DNA of 64,000 bases from positions 3,708-67,707 of the forward strand of contig DASVTY010000099.1 of assembly GCA_036387315.1 (NCBI GenBank). The letters are read 5' to 3'. A program made the translations under genes and the position numbers. Every line of letters begins with the position of its first letter. Position 1 is the stretch's first letter. The stretch is from JALZCH01 sp036387315. GTDB lineage: Bacteria > Acidobacteriota > Blastocatellia > Pyrinomonadales > Pyrinomonadaceae. A model generated the notes under the pieces. That model saw only the letters and a list, made by a program, of their open reading frames with translations. It was not told where the DNA came from and ran no database searches. Below are positions 1 to 8,721 of this stretch, piece by piece.

Positions 1-605
1 GGCGACGAAGCTGCTTTCAAAACTGCGGTCGAAGCCCATTTGATATGTTTGACGAGAGCTTCCGGGCTGTTCGCGTTGAGCGGCTTTAATTCGGAATGTC
101 CGATATACTTTTGCAGCACGTCGTTATCGGCGTCCCGCCCGATTGAAATCGCAATGCGAACGGCTTTTTTGCCCCAGGGTTCGTTCATCAAAGCCTTCAA
201 ACCTGCCTCAAAATCGTCAGTCGGCTGCCCGTCGGAAACTAGAACCAGAACGGGCGGCAACGCGCGGTCAGACATCGGCGGCATTTTCAGTTGTTCGGCG
301 ACAAGCTGCAAAGCCTTGCCCATATCGGTTTCGCCATCTGCGGTCAAATCAGTCCAGGCGAAATCCGCGACGGGCGTCGGCTGCGAAATATGCCATTGCG
401 CGCCGTTTGAAAATTTGACGGCGCGCACTAAAACCTGCGCGTTCGGGTTGTCTTCGGCGACTTTTTTCATATGCGGAATCGCCTCGCGGATAGCCGTGTT
501 AAGCGATTGAATTTTCCCGTCCTGTTCCATCGAACCCGAACTGTCCGCAATCCAAATAAAATGCAGCGGTCTCGAAGCAAGCTCGCCGCCCGGTCTTTTA
601 ATCAT
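1..605 (-). CDS. TerY-like von Willebrand A domain protein (3' end cut by window)
   Basis: The minus strand reads open from ATG at 605 to the window edge (201 codons), with an AGGAGA ribosome site about 7 nt upstream. The N-terminus has the MIDAS signature D-S-S-G-S (D21, S23, S25). A later TDMG threonine and a VSDGQPTDD segment complete a metal-binding vWA fold. There is no signal peptide, so it should be cytoplasmic. Length and motifs fit the TerY/COG4245 group, which is usually 200-240 residues, so only a short C-terminus is missing. In that family the vWA protein typically works with a PP2C phosphatase and a Ser/Thr kinase. The gene upstream on the same strand (765-1532) fits that context. 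Function is inferred from family only. Confidence 0.75.
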   Translation of the reverse strand, partial: MIKRPGGELASRPLHFIWIADSSGSMEQDGKIQSLNTAIREAIPHMKKVAEDNPNAQVLVRAVKFSNGAQWHISQPTPVADFAWTDLTADGETDMGKALQLVAEQLKMPPMSDRALPPVLVLVSDGQPTDDFEAGLKALMNEPWGKKAVRIAISIGRDADNDVLQKYIGHSELKPLNANSPEALVKHIKWASTAVLKAASS

Positions 606-764
606 AAAAATCTCTCCTTTTAAAACAAAAATTTTATCGAAGTTTGTAATCAAGCAATAGCTTTGCCAGATGCGTTTTTTCGATAAAATAAGGGTTAAAA
701 AAAACAAGCCTTGCGCGCCGTGTATGAATTCGATATGAAAACTGTTCTTTTAAAAAGCAGTTTT

Positions 765-1532
765 TTATTGCTGCGGCACGCGCGACGGCGGAATTGATTC
801 CTGAGCTTCGCGCATAACTCTGAAAGTATATGGAACGCCGACCGTCAAAATGCCTAACAGAACGAGCAGCAAAAAACATCCGATAAAACATCCGCGAAGT
901 TTTCGCCCGCGCGTTTTCGGGAAAATTTGCGGCGTCGGCGCTTGAGCCTGATTCTGTTGCGGCGATGTTTGTCCCCTCGGCGCTGGGTGTGTCGGCACTT
1001 GCGCGGGCTGAGTCTGGTTTGGAATGTTTATTCGCGGCGATGGATTCGGTGGCGGCGCGAACGGTGGCGGTTGATGAGATTTTGGCGGCGACTGTTTCTG
1101 CGGCGCGGGTTTGGGAGGAAAGTTTTTGTGGTCATTTTCTCGAATTTGGTTTTCAGCATCGGAATCCGAATCTTTCGCCTGATTTTTAGCTCGTTCATTT
1201 TCTCTTTCGGCGACTTCGCGTTCTGTAATCAGATTGAGCGCCAAAGCCCACGATTCGACCGCCCAGACAGCGGCGTTTTGGGTTAAAGCCAGATTATCTT
1301 CCAGACGTTTTGCCAGACGTGTTAAAAGCAGCTCACGCGGCAGCGAATTTCCCCCAGCCATTAAATCCAAAGGCACGCGCTCATCGAGCGCATTGATTAA
1401 AATGCTGATTTCCCGGCGATATGAACCGCAGTTATCCTTGAGCAATCCTTCGCAGCGGCGGCTGTCGCTGCAAATTTCCTTGCCGTATTTGGCGATAATA
1501 TCTCGGAGAGCTTGACGCGGTTCGTTATTCAT
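765..1532 (-). CDS. TerY-associated protein with proline-rich linker and C-terminal membrane anchor
   Basis: 255 residues. Residues 1-110 form a helical domain with the R-R-C-E-x-L-L-x-D and Y-R-R-E-I signatures often seen beside, or fused to, Ser/Thr kinase, PP2C and vWA proteins. I know of no assigned activity. Residues about 125-205 are charged and then very Pro/Gln-rich (a linker). Residues about 212-235 form one hydrophobic helix, so the N-terminal domain is probably tethered to the inner membrane facing the cytoplasm. It precedes the vWA gene on the same strand with a 159-nt gap, probably in one transcription unit. An adaptor for a phosphorylation-based stress module is a guess from neighbourhood. 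Confidence 0.6.
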   Translation of the reverse strand: MNNEPRQALRDIIAKYGKEICSDSRRCEGLLKDNCGSYRREISILINALDERVPLDLMAGGNSLPRELLLTRLAKRLEDNLALTQNAAVWAVESWALALNLITEREVAERENERAKNQAKDSDSDAENQIRENDHKNFPPKPAPQKQSPPKSHQPPPFAPPPNPSPRINIPNQTQPAQVPTHPAPRGQTSPQQNQAQAPTPQIFPKTRGRKLRGCFIGCFLLLVLLGILTVGVPYTFRVMREAQESIPPSRVPQQ

Positions 1533-1826
1533 AAAAGACGCTCTGTTATAAAAGCATATTTTAAACCTCCGTTAAAAATATGAATACTTCAACTTGAAAC
1601 TTCCGACATATCTTTATTTATTCAGCTTGTTTGAAGCCTTTTAGTAATAATTATTATTCAAACCGTCTTTTCGAGCCTCGCCATTCGATTGATAACGCAA
1701 CAATTTCCGAGCATTTTTCAATGGCGTTAATAAATATTTCGCCTCTCTCATTTTCATCGGAACTTTTATTTTGCTTCGGCGTGTCAGGGAAAGCTAGCCG
1801 CTCGCATTCAACCAAAAGGAATTTTT
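1533..1826. other. Intergenic region between divergent genes
   Basis: 294 nt between the minus-strand gene starting at 1532 and the plus-strand receptor starting at 1827, so it must hold promoters for both. An AT-rich dyad (AATAATTATT) lies near 1643-1655. A purine-rich AAAAGGAA at about 1815-1822 is the receptor ribosome site. No RNA gene or conserved small ORF was recognised. Confidence 0.4.
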
Positions 1827-4718
1827 ATGCCCTATTTAAAAAACGCCCTGCTTCTTTCCGCTTTTATCTGTGCTTTGATTGTAGCTTCTCACGGTCAAAC
1901 CGGAAACGCCGGAATTGTTGCGACCGTCAAAGACCAGTTTGGAGGTGCGATTTCCGATGCCGAAGTTACGCTCGGCAAAACCGATGAAAAAGAAAAACAG
2001 ATGAAGACAAACCTTTCGGGCATCGCTCAATTTTTAAAGTTGTCGCCCGGAAAATATCAGATAAAGGTGTCCGCCGCAGGTTTTAAGGGATACACCGGCG
2101 ACGAGATCATAGTTAATAATAATGAAACTCAAAAAGTTGAAATCGTTCTGGAAGTAGCGCCGGTCGAATCAAAAGTCGAGATCGGAGAAAGTGATGCGAC
2201 CGAAGCGGAAAAGACCGGAGTAACTACGGTTTTAAATGAGAGGGAAATCGAAAATTTACCGGACGATCAGGAAGAGCTGGAAAGAACTATCAGGCGTCTC
2301 GGCGAAGCGATGGCTGGCGAAGAATTGCCGGTCAGCGTCAACGGTGTTCAAGGCGGGAAAATCCCGCCGAAACAGGCAATCCAGCAGATCAGGGTTAATC
2401 AAAATGTGTTTTCCGCTCAATACGACGGTCCGTTCGGCGGCGGAATCGAAATCTTCACCCGGTCTAATGTGGATAAATTCAAAGGATATGTGAGCTTCAG
2501 CTTTGCCGACTCGCGCCTTAACGCGACTGATCCTTTTTTGGGAAGGCGCGTGCCGTATCAATCGAGAAATTACTTTTTTAATTTCTCAGGTCCGCTCTTC
2601 GGCAAAAAAGCCAATTTCTTCGTTTACGGAAGTCACACGGAGAGCGATGTGAGCGCGGTGATCAATGCCGTCGTTTTAGATGCAAACTTGCAGCCCGTCG
2701 AATTCAAACAATCTTTTGCCGCACCGAGTCGCTTGGACAGTATTAACCTGACAATAAATGCCGACCCGAACAAAAAGCATAAACTTCACCTCAATTATTA
2801 TTTCTCTACCAGTCGCGGAAAAGGACAAAATGTCGGCGGTTTTTCGCTTCCGAGCCGCGCCAACGAAAGTAAATCTCAAAACCATTATTTACAGTTTTCC
2901 GATACTAATTTGATAAACGAAAACGTCGTCAATCAAACCCGTTTGCTCGCCTCTTATTCTACAAACAACAGTTTCGGCGGAAGCAGCGAAGCGGCAATCA
3001 ATGTTCTGGACGCTTTTTTTGGCGGCGGTTCGCAACAGAACGTTTCAAACAAAAACTTTCGCTTCGACGCGACAAATGAAACGACCTGGCAAATGGGAAG
3101 ATATGCTCTGGGTTTCGGCTGGAAATTGCGCGGCGAACGAATAAATCAAAATTCAACGGCAAATTTCGGCGGCACTTATACTTTCAGCGGCAGACTCGCT
3201 CCCGTCCTGGACGCAAATAACAATCCCGTCACCGACGATGCGGGAAATGTTTTGACGACGCAAATCAACAGTTTGGAAAATTATCGTCGAACTTTACTTT
3301 TCCGGCAGTTGGGTTTTTCAAATCAAAGAATCAGAGAACTCGGCGGCGGCGCGAGCCAGTTTACGATTTCCGGCGGCGATCCCGAAATCAAAGTTTCGCA
3401 GTATGATGTCGGATTTTATGTGCAGAACAGTTACAAATTAACCGAAACGATTGCCGCCAGTTTTGGCGTCCGCTACGAAAATCAGACGAACATCGGCAGC
3501 CGTTTAAACCTCGCGCCGCGCTTCGGATTAATCTGGGCGCCGAAAGCGAAGGAAAAACAAAACCCGCTTTACGCCTTGCCGAGAATCAGCATCGGCTACG
3601 GGTTGTTTTATAACAGATTTGCGCTTAATAACACGCTCGCCATTATGCAGGCGAACGATTCGGATAGATTGCAGTATTTGGCGACCGAAACTAACGTTCT
3701 GGATTTCTATCCGAATGTTCCGACAATTGATCTGCTTCAGCAATTTGCTCTGCCGCGCACTCAAAGATTTCTCGACGACGAATTTGAAACGCCGTATCAA
3801 TCGCTGCTTAACATTACCGCCACAAAGAAAATGCCGAAAGGCTATACCTTGAATTTTACATTTTCGCGCGGCGCGACTTTCAGGCAGGCTTTGATTAAAA
3901 ATATCAACGCGCCGCTCGCCGGAACTTTTAGCCCGCTGAATCCGTCAACGGCGGTTCGACCGCTCGGAAACGTCGGAAACGTATACGAAACGCAGTCAAT
4001 CGGAAAAACCGAAACCGACCGCTTTTCGATTAATCTAAGTTTTCCGCAATCGCAAAAATTATTCGGCAACATCCGTTATGCTTATCTTAAATCAAAAAGC
4101 AACATCGTCAGCGGCAGCGGGTCGGCTTTTGACCCGTATGATTTTAGTCAGGAATCCGCGCCGACTCCTTACAGCGGCGTTCACAGCATCAGCGGATATT
4201 TTTTCTACAACTTAACCGCTCAAAAAATTTCTATCAGCAGTGATTTTTACGTCAGTTCCGGCACTAGATTTAATATTTACACCGGACGCGACACTAATGG
4301 CGACGGTTTTTTCAGCGAACGACCTTCGTTTGCGACCGATTTAAGCAAACCGAATCTGATCAGAACGCCTTACGGCATTCTCGACCCGAATCCTTCGCCG
4401 AACGACGAGCTGATCCCGCGAAATCTCGGCAGAGGATCGAAAAACTTTGTTTTTAATTCTTCCATCTCAAAGAGCTTCGGTTTTAATGAAGATAAAAAGA
4501 ATAAAAAACCGCCGAAACAAACTCTCAATTTCGGTCTTCACGTCAATAATGTTTTCAATATCATTAGCAAAGGAAATCCAATCGGAAATATGTCGTCGCC
4601 AAATTTTCTACGCACGCTATCAGGGTCTTCGGATGGCGGATTTACCTTTATCAATGGAGCGCAGCAGATTAATTTTCCCGGAAGAAGTATGTCTTTCAAC
4701 ATCGGTTTCGCATTTTGA
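1827..4718 (+). CDS. TonB-dependent receptor, Oar-like, with carboxypeptidase-regulatory-like N-terminus
   Basis: 963 residues. ATG follows AAAAGGAA. Residues 1-23 are a signal peptide ending near SHG-Q. Residues about 25-110 form an Ig-like CarboxypepD_reg domain (GNAGIVATVKDQFGGAISDA onset), followed by a plug-like region. A long beta-rich barrel ends in an aromatic C-terminus (MSFNIGFAF), the outer-membrane insertion signal. This group of large receptors is expanded in Acidobacteriota and usually lacks a clear TonB box. The substrate is unknown. It stands alone between a divergent gene and a convergent SET-domain gene, so context does not reveal cargo. It is shorter than the second receptor in this window (36182-39583). 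Confidence 0.85.
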   Translation: MPYLKNALLLSAFICALIVASHGQTGNAGIVATVKDQFGGAISDAEVTLGKTDEKEKQMKTNLSGIAQFLKLSPGKYQIKVSAAGFKGYTGDEIIVNNNETQKVEIVLEVAPVESKVEIGESDATEAEKTGVTTVLNEREIENLPDDQEELERTIRRLGEAMAGEELPVSVNGVQGGKIPPKQAIQQIRVNQNVFSAQYDGPFGGGIEIFTRSNVDKFKGYVSFSFADSRLNATDPFLGRRVPYQSRNYFFNFSGPLFGKKANFFVYGSHTESDVSAVINAVVLDANLQPVEFKQSFAAPSRLDSINLTINADPNKKHKLHLNYYFSTSRGKGQNVGGFSLPSRANESKSQNHYLQFSDTNLINENVVNQTRLLASYSTNNSFGGSSEAAINVLDAFFGGGSQQNVSNKNFRFDATNETTWQMGRYALGFGWKLRGERINQNSTANFGGTYTFSGRLAPVLDANNNPVTDDAGNVLTTQINSLENYRRTLLFRQLGFSNQRIRELGGGASQFTISGGDPEIKVSQYDVGFYVQNSYKLTETIAASFGVRYENQTNIGSRLNLAPRFGLIWAPKAKEKQNPLYALPRISIGYGLFYNRFALNNTLAIMQANDSDRLQYLATETNVLDFYPNVPTIDLLQQFALPRTQRFLDDEFETPYQSLLNITATKKMPKGYTLNFTFSRGATFRQALIKNINAPLAGTFSPLNPSTAVRPLGNVGNVYETQSIGKTETDRFSINLSFPQSQKLFGNIRYAYLKSKSNIVSGSGSAFDPYDFSQESAPTPYSGVHSISGYFFYNLTAQKISISSDFYVSSGTRFNIYTGRDTNGDGFFSERPSFATDLSKPNLIRTPYGILDPNPSPNDELIPRNLGRGSKNFVFNSSISKSFGFNEDKKNKKPPKQTLNFGLHVNNVFNIISKGNPIGNMSSPNFLRTLSGSSDGGFTFINGAQQINFPGRSMSFNIGFAF

Positions 4719-4763
4719 CCGCTGTTATCGAGAAATTCAGAAGCTTTTCAATTGTTTGATTCT

Positions 4764-5183
4764 TCAGGTAAAAGTCGGAATCGGAGGTTTAGCTACAGGA
4801 TTACATTTAACGCATTTACAGCCTTTTGGTTTGATGAATTGGTTAAAATAGCTTTTTCCGTAATTGATTGTAACCTCTTCGGAAGCCTTTATTTTGCGTT
4901 TGGCGACGATCCAGATTTCTTTGCCTATTACATCCGAATCGGCGTTCGGGCGGCAGGAATGATTGATGTATCGCGCCAGATTTTCTCTACTGCTGCCGTC
5001 AATTGTCTGCTCGGAATCAAGCGTAAATAAATATCTTCCGCGATGTCGGTCGGCTTCTTCATTGGAGATTAATTTTCCGGTGTATTGAATGATTCTCGCT
5101 CCTTTGGGAATGTCTGCGGCGGCGAACAAGCCGAGACCGGTTTTAGAACGTTTTACTATTGTTATTCCGCTTGTTTTGCCCAT
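4764..5183 (-). CDS. Small SET-domain protein-lysine methyltransferase
   Basis: 139 residues, essentially a bare SET domain with a post-SET zinc motif. The AdoMet-binding G-x-G lies in GLGLFAA (residues 16-22). The pseudoknot motif RYINHSCRPN is at 71-80. The catalytic-tyrosine segment EEVTINYG is at 102-109. A C-x-C-x-x-C cluster (C122, C124, C127) matches the post-SET motif that completes the active site. No signal peptide, so it is cytoplasmic and presumably methylates a protein lysine; the target is unknown. It lies 26 nt downstream of the VWA gene on the same strand and may be cotranscribed. Stand-alone SET proteins occur sporadically in bacteria. Confidence 0.85.
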   Translation of the reverse strand: MGKTSGITIVKRSKTGLGLFAAADIPKGARIIQYTGKLISNEEADRHRGRYLFTLDSEQTIDGSSRENLARYINHSCRPNADSDVIGKEIWIVAKRKIKASEEVTINYGKSYFNQFIKPKGCKCVKCNPVAKPPIPTFT

Positions 5184-5209
5184 TTAAATATTTCAATGAG
5201 AAGATATTG

Positions 5210-6847
5210 CTATTGAGCGTAATACCCTTTTCGCGTGCGAATCGCCAGATTCGGATATTTTTTTATATTAACTTTGACCGTGCGCCAGCCGCCGTCGCGC
5301 TCGGCATTCGACGGCGAGTAACCGATGCTGTAAACCTTGCTTAAATCATTAACGACTTGCGGGTAAATGCCCTCAAGGTCGTCAATGTCTTCGGCTTCGT
5401 AAAACAAACCGCCGCTTTCGTCAGCCAGCAGATTCAAAGCTCGTCTCGTCCCTCTATAAAGCTTTTCGCTGAGTCCGTAGCTTTCGCGCGTGTCGAGATG
5501 AATCGGGACAATCAATGCGGAGCTGTGCCGGACTTTCTCAAGCAAATCGGCGAAAATGATGTTGGAAGATTCAATATTGTTTTGTTCGATAAACGTATTG
5601 TCTTCGCCATCGGTCATAAAAACAATCGCGCTTCGCCGCTCGCGGTTTTGTTGATTCGCATTTTGATTTTCAGTGCTTTGATTAAGCGCAAAAGCAAGAG
5701 CGTCCCAGACTTTGGAGCCGCCTCTGCTTTTGATTTTGTCAACCCTGTCGAGCAGCTTATTCCGGTCTTGCGTGAGCGGCGAGATAACGGTGACTTCTTC
5801 GTCAAAAACAATGATTGAAATACGATCCGAAGGTCGAGCGGCTTTGATGAAATTTCGCGTCGTTTTCCGAATCAATTTGATTTTGTTTGAAGTCGAGCCG
5901 GAAATATCAATTAACAGAGTAATATCAAAAGGAACTTGCGTTGCCGCAAACCAATCAATGGCTTGCTCGCGTCCGTTTTCAACGACCGTAAAATCATCTT
6001 TATTGAGAGACGGCAAGATCGCACCCGGTTTTTCGGGCATCACCGTCACATTTAAATTGACCAAATTGGTTTCGACTCGTAAAACATCGTCTTTTTCTCC
6101 CTCTGAGTTTTTCGGGGCAGTTTTGATTTCTTCTTGATTTTGTTGAGCCGCAAACTGCGGCGAAGACGGCGACTTAATAACCACGGCTTTATATTTTTGT
6201 TCGAGCCTGCGGATTTGGTCAGCCAGCGGCGGCAATTCATATTCACGACGAAGCTCTTCGAGCTTCGCTTCATTTTCAATCGGGTACAAAACAAGCAAAT
6301 CCTTCGATATTCCGACCATAGTACCGAATACCTGTTTTTTACCCGAACGAACGCGAAGCTGATCCACAATTTTGGCATAATTGCCTTTCGAGATTTCGCC
6401 GGCATCGAAAGCCGCCTGCATAATGGGAATTAACTGCTGCTGAAATTCTAAAGAAAGACCGTCCGTAAAGATTACGGGCGCGACTTCAGCCGCTTCCGCG
6501 CCGACCAGAGCTTTGCTCGTCCAACCGTGTTCTTTTAGGATTTGGCAGAATTGCGCGGCATTCGCAGCCTGCTGCCGTTTCAAACGCTCGTCAAATGATT
6601 TTGATTCGGATGCAGACCTAGCCAAATCTTCATAAATCTGCGCTGTGCTCTGCTTGATTTGTAACAGCTCAAGCTGCAATTTCTTGTTAAATGAGGCGCT
6701 TTGTTGAGAGCTTATCCCGCCGATAATCTTTTTAACTTCTTCCTCTGACAGACATTTCGATTGTCCGAAACTATCTAAAACAGTCACTAAAAATATAAAG
6801 GTCGGAAATAAAAATTTAAAAACAATCTTGTTTCTGTAAACAGCCAT
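5210..6847 (-). CDS. Exported DUF6624-like plus VWFA-related fusion protein
   Basis: 545 residues with an N-terminal signal peptide (hydrophobic residues about 8-25). Residues about 95-215 resemble the DUF6624 family: an E-H-G-W-x-x-K-x-L-V-G motif, then a helical part and G-K-K-Q-V-F-G-T. The free-standing DUF6624 protein at 60736-61344 shares this pattern. Residues about 265-545 form a vWA domain with MIDAS D-I-S-G-S, preceded by the V-x-L-N-V-x-V segment typical of the acidobacterial 'VWFA-related' family. It ends in a conserved R-x-R-K-G-Y-Y-A. It likely acts in the periplasm or at the surface as a metal-dependent protein-binding module. Ligand unknown. Confidence 0.8.
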   Translation of the reverse strand: MAVYRNKIVFKFLFPTFIFLVTVLDSFGQSKCLSEEEVKKIIGGISSQQSASFNKKLQLELLQIKQSTAQIYEDLARSASESKSFDERLKRQQAANAAQFCQILKEHGWTSKALVGAEAAEVAPVIFTDGLSLEFQQQLIPIMQAAFDAGEISKGNYAKIVDQLRVRSGKKQVFGTMVGISKDLLVLYPIENEAKLEELRREYELPPLADQIRRLEQKYKAVVIKSPSSPQFAAQQNQEEIKTAPKNSEGEKDDVLRVETNLVNLNVTVMPEKPGAILPSLNKDDFTVVENGREQAIDWFAATQVPFDITLLIDISGSTSNKIKLIRKTTRNFIKAARPSDRISIIVFDEEVTVISPLTQDRNKLLDRVDKIKSRGGSKVWDALAFALNQSTENQNANQQNRERRSAIVFMTDGEDNTFIEQNNIESSNIIFADLLEKVRHSSALIVPIHLDTRESYGLSEKLYRGTRRALNLLADESGGLFYEAEDIDDLEGIYPQVVNDLSKVYSIGYSPSNAERDGGWRTVKVNIKKYPNLAIRTRKGYYAQ

Positions 6848-6923
6848 AAATTCAAGACGATTCTCTTAATCAGGATAATTATTTACCTTTAGTTTCGATA
6901 ATTAACCAAAATGCTGCAAGGAA

Positions 6924-6960
6924 AAACAAAAAAGCGGATTTCGCACCCGCTTTTTTGTTT
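6924..6960. terminator. Hairpin with A/T flanks, bidirectional terminator-like
   Basis: Two 14-nt perfect arms (6924-6937 and 6947-6960) with a 9-nt loop. The GC core GCGG/CCGC is flanked by A6 and T6, the shape of a rho-independent terminator on either strand. It lies between mglA and the VWA gene and could insulate them. Confidence 0.6.
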
Positions 6961-7132
6961 TTAACTTTGAATTCAAAACCTTTAAGCCGTTCCGGCATAA
7001 TATGTGTTCATTTTCTTTTTTTATCTCTTTTTTCTCAAGAGTAATTATTTGATGTAGCAATCCGAATTATCGTTAAATAGGTTTACTTAAACAAGGCTCG
7101 TTTGATTTGATCAGTCGTAGGGCTTGCAAAGC

Positions 7133-7178
7133 AAAATAAAGCGGCTGAGGTTGAATTCAACCTCAGCCGCTTTATTTT
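7133..7178. terminator. Perfect 46-bp palindrome after mglA
   Basis: A fully palindromic 46 nt (centre TTGAATTCAA) with a GC core and a terminal T-rich arm, starting 16 nt after the mglA stop codon. It can form a long stem that ends minus-strand transcripts of mglBA. Confidence 0.75.
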
Positions 7179-7193
7179 TAAATTCAATTCCCT

Positions 7194-7778
7194 TCAGCTT
7201 TTTCTAAGTTCCGTCAAAACTTGTTTCGCGACCGCCTTCAAAGTGTCGAAAACTCCGTCGCCTTTGGCAGCAACCGCTTCAAAAACCGGCTCGCCTTTGC
7301 GCTGCAATTCGGAAGTTAATTCTTCGACCGGCGTCACGTTCGGCAAATCGCGTTTGTTGAGCTGCAATACATAAGGAATCTGCATCAAGTCGTAGCCCTG
7401 CGCCTGCAAATTTTCTTCTAGATTGTAAAGCGATTCTATGTTGGCGTCCATCCGCTCGTCCTGCGAATCGGCGACGAAAACCACGCCGTCAACGCCTTTT
7501 AAAATCAGCTTGCGCGAAGCGTCGTAAAAAACCTGTCCCGGAACGGTGTAAAGATGAAAACGGGTTTTAAAACCGCGCACCGTGCCGAGTTCGAGCGGCA
7601 TAAAATCGAAAAACAGTGTGCGTTCGGTTTCGGTCGCCAGTGAGATGAGCTTGCCTTTTGATTGCGGTGCGGTCGTATCGTAAATATATTGCAAATTCGT
7701 CGTCTTGCCGCACAAGCCGGGACCGTAATAAACGATTTTGCAGTTGATTTCGCGCGATGCGTAATTAATAAAAGTCAT
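7194..7778 (-). CDS. mglA: MglA-type small Ras-like GTPase
   Basis: 194 residues from ATG at 7778; an upstream ATG would only add residues read from a repeat element. P-loop GPGLCGKTT at 19-27. The switch region carries P-G-Q in place of D-x-x-G, as in MglA proteins, and the guanine-specificity N-K-R-D motif is present. In Myxococcus, MglA is the GTP-dependent polarity switch for gliding and twitching motility, with MglB as its activating protein. Here the Roadblock partner lies immediately upstream on the same strand. No purine-rich ribosome site is visible, because the repeat element runs right up to the start codon. Translation may depend on coupling or low structure. Polarity control versus another trafficking role cannot be decided. 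Confidence 0.9.
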   Translation of the reverse strand: MTFINYASREINCKIVYYGPGLCGKTTNLQYIYDTTAPQSKGKLISLATETERTLFFDFMPLELGTVRGFKTRFHLYTVPGQVFYDASRKLILKGVDGVVFVADSQDERMDANIESLYNLEENLQAQGYDLMQIPYVLQLNKRDLPNVTPVEELTSELQRKGEPVFEAVAAKGDGVFDTLKAVAKQVLTELRKS

Positions 7779-7876
7779 TTTGATTTTGGATTTTGGATTT
7801 TGGATTTTGGATTTCTTCGATGAAAGCAACCCGATTCTGCTTTCAATCTAAAATCCAAAATCTAAAATCCAAAATT
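7779..7876. repeat. Heptamer inverted-repeat element between mglB stop and mglA start
   Basis: Left arm (7782-7814) holds about four tandem TTTTGGA units. The right arm (7845-7876) holds the complementary units (AAATCCA/AAATCTA). The loop is about 30 nt. The element begins at the mglB stop codon (TAA at 7877-7875) and ends at the mglA ATG, filling the whole gap. Confidence 0.85.
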
Positions 7877-8357
7877 AACTAAAAAGGCTGTCAATATCTT
7901 CGTCGGTGATTTCGGCGAATAACGCGACTTCCTGAGCGCGCTGTTCTTCGGTGTGTTTCTTAACTTCTTCGAGAATCAAACCGATTTCCTGCGTGGCGCG
8001 TTTGACGCGCAATTTGACTAAGCCGAGCGTCGAGCGTTCGTCGAAAACGACGACCAGCAGCGTTTGTCCGACAACGGAAATATAAATGCTTTCGCGCTCG
8101 CCTTCGTGCGACAGAGCCGGAAAAGCGTTTTCGCCGATCAGCCGCGCCATACTCGATGTCGCCGCCACGTTTCCCGCCGCCAGCGAAGAAAAGCTAGTCG
8201 TGTCAACCGCCTGAAAGTCGCCGTGAAAAGCAATCGGCTGCCCGTCGCGGTGAATCAGCAAAACCATTCTGGCAGCGGTTTCAAGGCTCAATCGCGCGAT
8301 CACAGTTTTCAGCCGTTGAAACTGCTGTTCGTGTAAGATAATTTGAGTTTCCTTCAT
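7875..8357 (-). CDS. mglB: MglB-like Roadblock/LC7 domain protein
   Basis: 160 residues, a single Roadblock/LC7 alpha-beta domain at residues about 12-125. Hallmarks are the G-Q-P-I-A strand, a long helix rich in Ser/Ala (FSSLAAGNVAATSSMARLIG) and the I-Y-I-S-V-V-G strand. It has an acidic C-terminal tail ending EDIDSLFS. In the MglAB system the homodimer binds MglA-GTP and stimulates hydrolysis. It is followed by mglA across a repeat element, on the same strand. No signal peptide; cytoplasmic. The stop codon lies at the edge of the repeat element. Confidence 0.8.
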   Translation of the reverse strand: MKETQIILHEQQFQRLKTVIARLSLETAARMVLLIHRDGQPIAFHGDFQAVDTTSFSSLAAGNVAATSSMARLIGENAFPALSHEGERESIYISVVGQTLLVVVFDERSTLGLVKLRVKRATQEIGLILEEVKKHTEEQRAQEVALFAEITDEDIDSLFS

Positions 8358-8721
8358 CGGAAAAAGCTCTCTTTTTTGATAGAAATGCGAAAAATGCTTG
8401 CTTTATGCAGTGTAGCGTGCGGGCGCGTCGGAAGCAAAAATATTCGCTGGGATTTTTGCAGCCGTCCTCAAAGAAGAATAACGGCGGTGCGGAACTCCGC
8501 CCACGTTCAAATCTAGCACATTATAATTTTTGACTTCAAGTGTTTTATGAAATTTAACATTTTTTACCAATATTAGATTAATAATGCGATCAACCGAACG
8601 CCGGTTGATAAATTTTTCTTGTAGCTCACACGAATAATGTTTATAAAGAACGACAGCACAAAAGAATTTTGGTATTATTTGCCCATTGCGCTGTCGCTCT
8701 CCCGCGCCTTTTAATGCAGCA
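8358..8721. other. Divergent promoter region mglB / yvcK
   Basis: 364 nt between divergently oriented genes. It contains a dyad with 7-nt arms and a 5-nt spacer at 8590-8608 (TCAACCG / CGGTTGA) and a sigma70-like promoter on the plus strand, annotated separately. No further gene was recognised. Confidence 0.4.
8619..8647 (+). promoter_or_regulatory. Candidate sigma70-type promoter for yvcK-glmU-glmS
   Basis: TTGTAG at 8619-8624 and TATAAA at 8642-8647, separated by 17 nt, about 75 nt before the yvcK start codon. The dyad at 8590-8608 lies just upstream and could be an operator. Confidence 0.4.

Larger units (their letters stand above)
6848..7193. other. Intergenic region with two strong hairpins
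   Basis: 346 nt between the starts of two minus-strand transcription units. It holds the hairpins at 6924-6960 and 7133-7178, annotated separately, plus AT-rich DNA that must include the promoter of the VWA gene. No conserved ORF or RNA gene was recognised. Confidence 0.4.

Noticed and set aside
40..510. Plus-strand frame at the left edge
   Set aside because: The minus strand encodes a clear vWA domain over the same bases.
4764..5183. Eukaryotic contamination because of the SET domain
   Set aside because: The gene is embedded in bacterial genes with the same codon style and short spacing, and has no intron; it is a bacterial SET protein.
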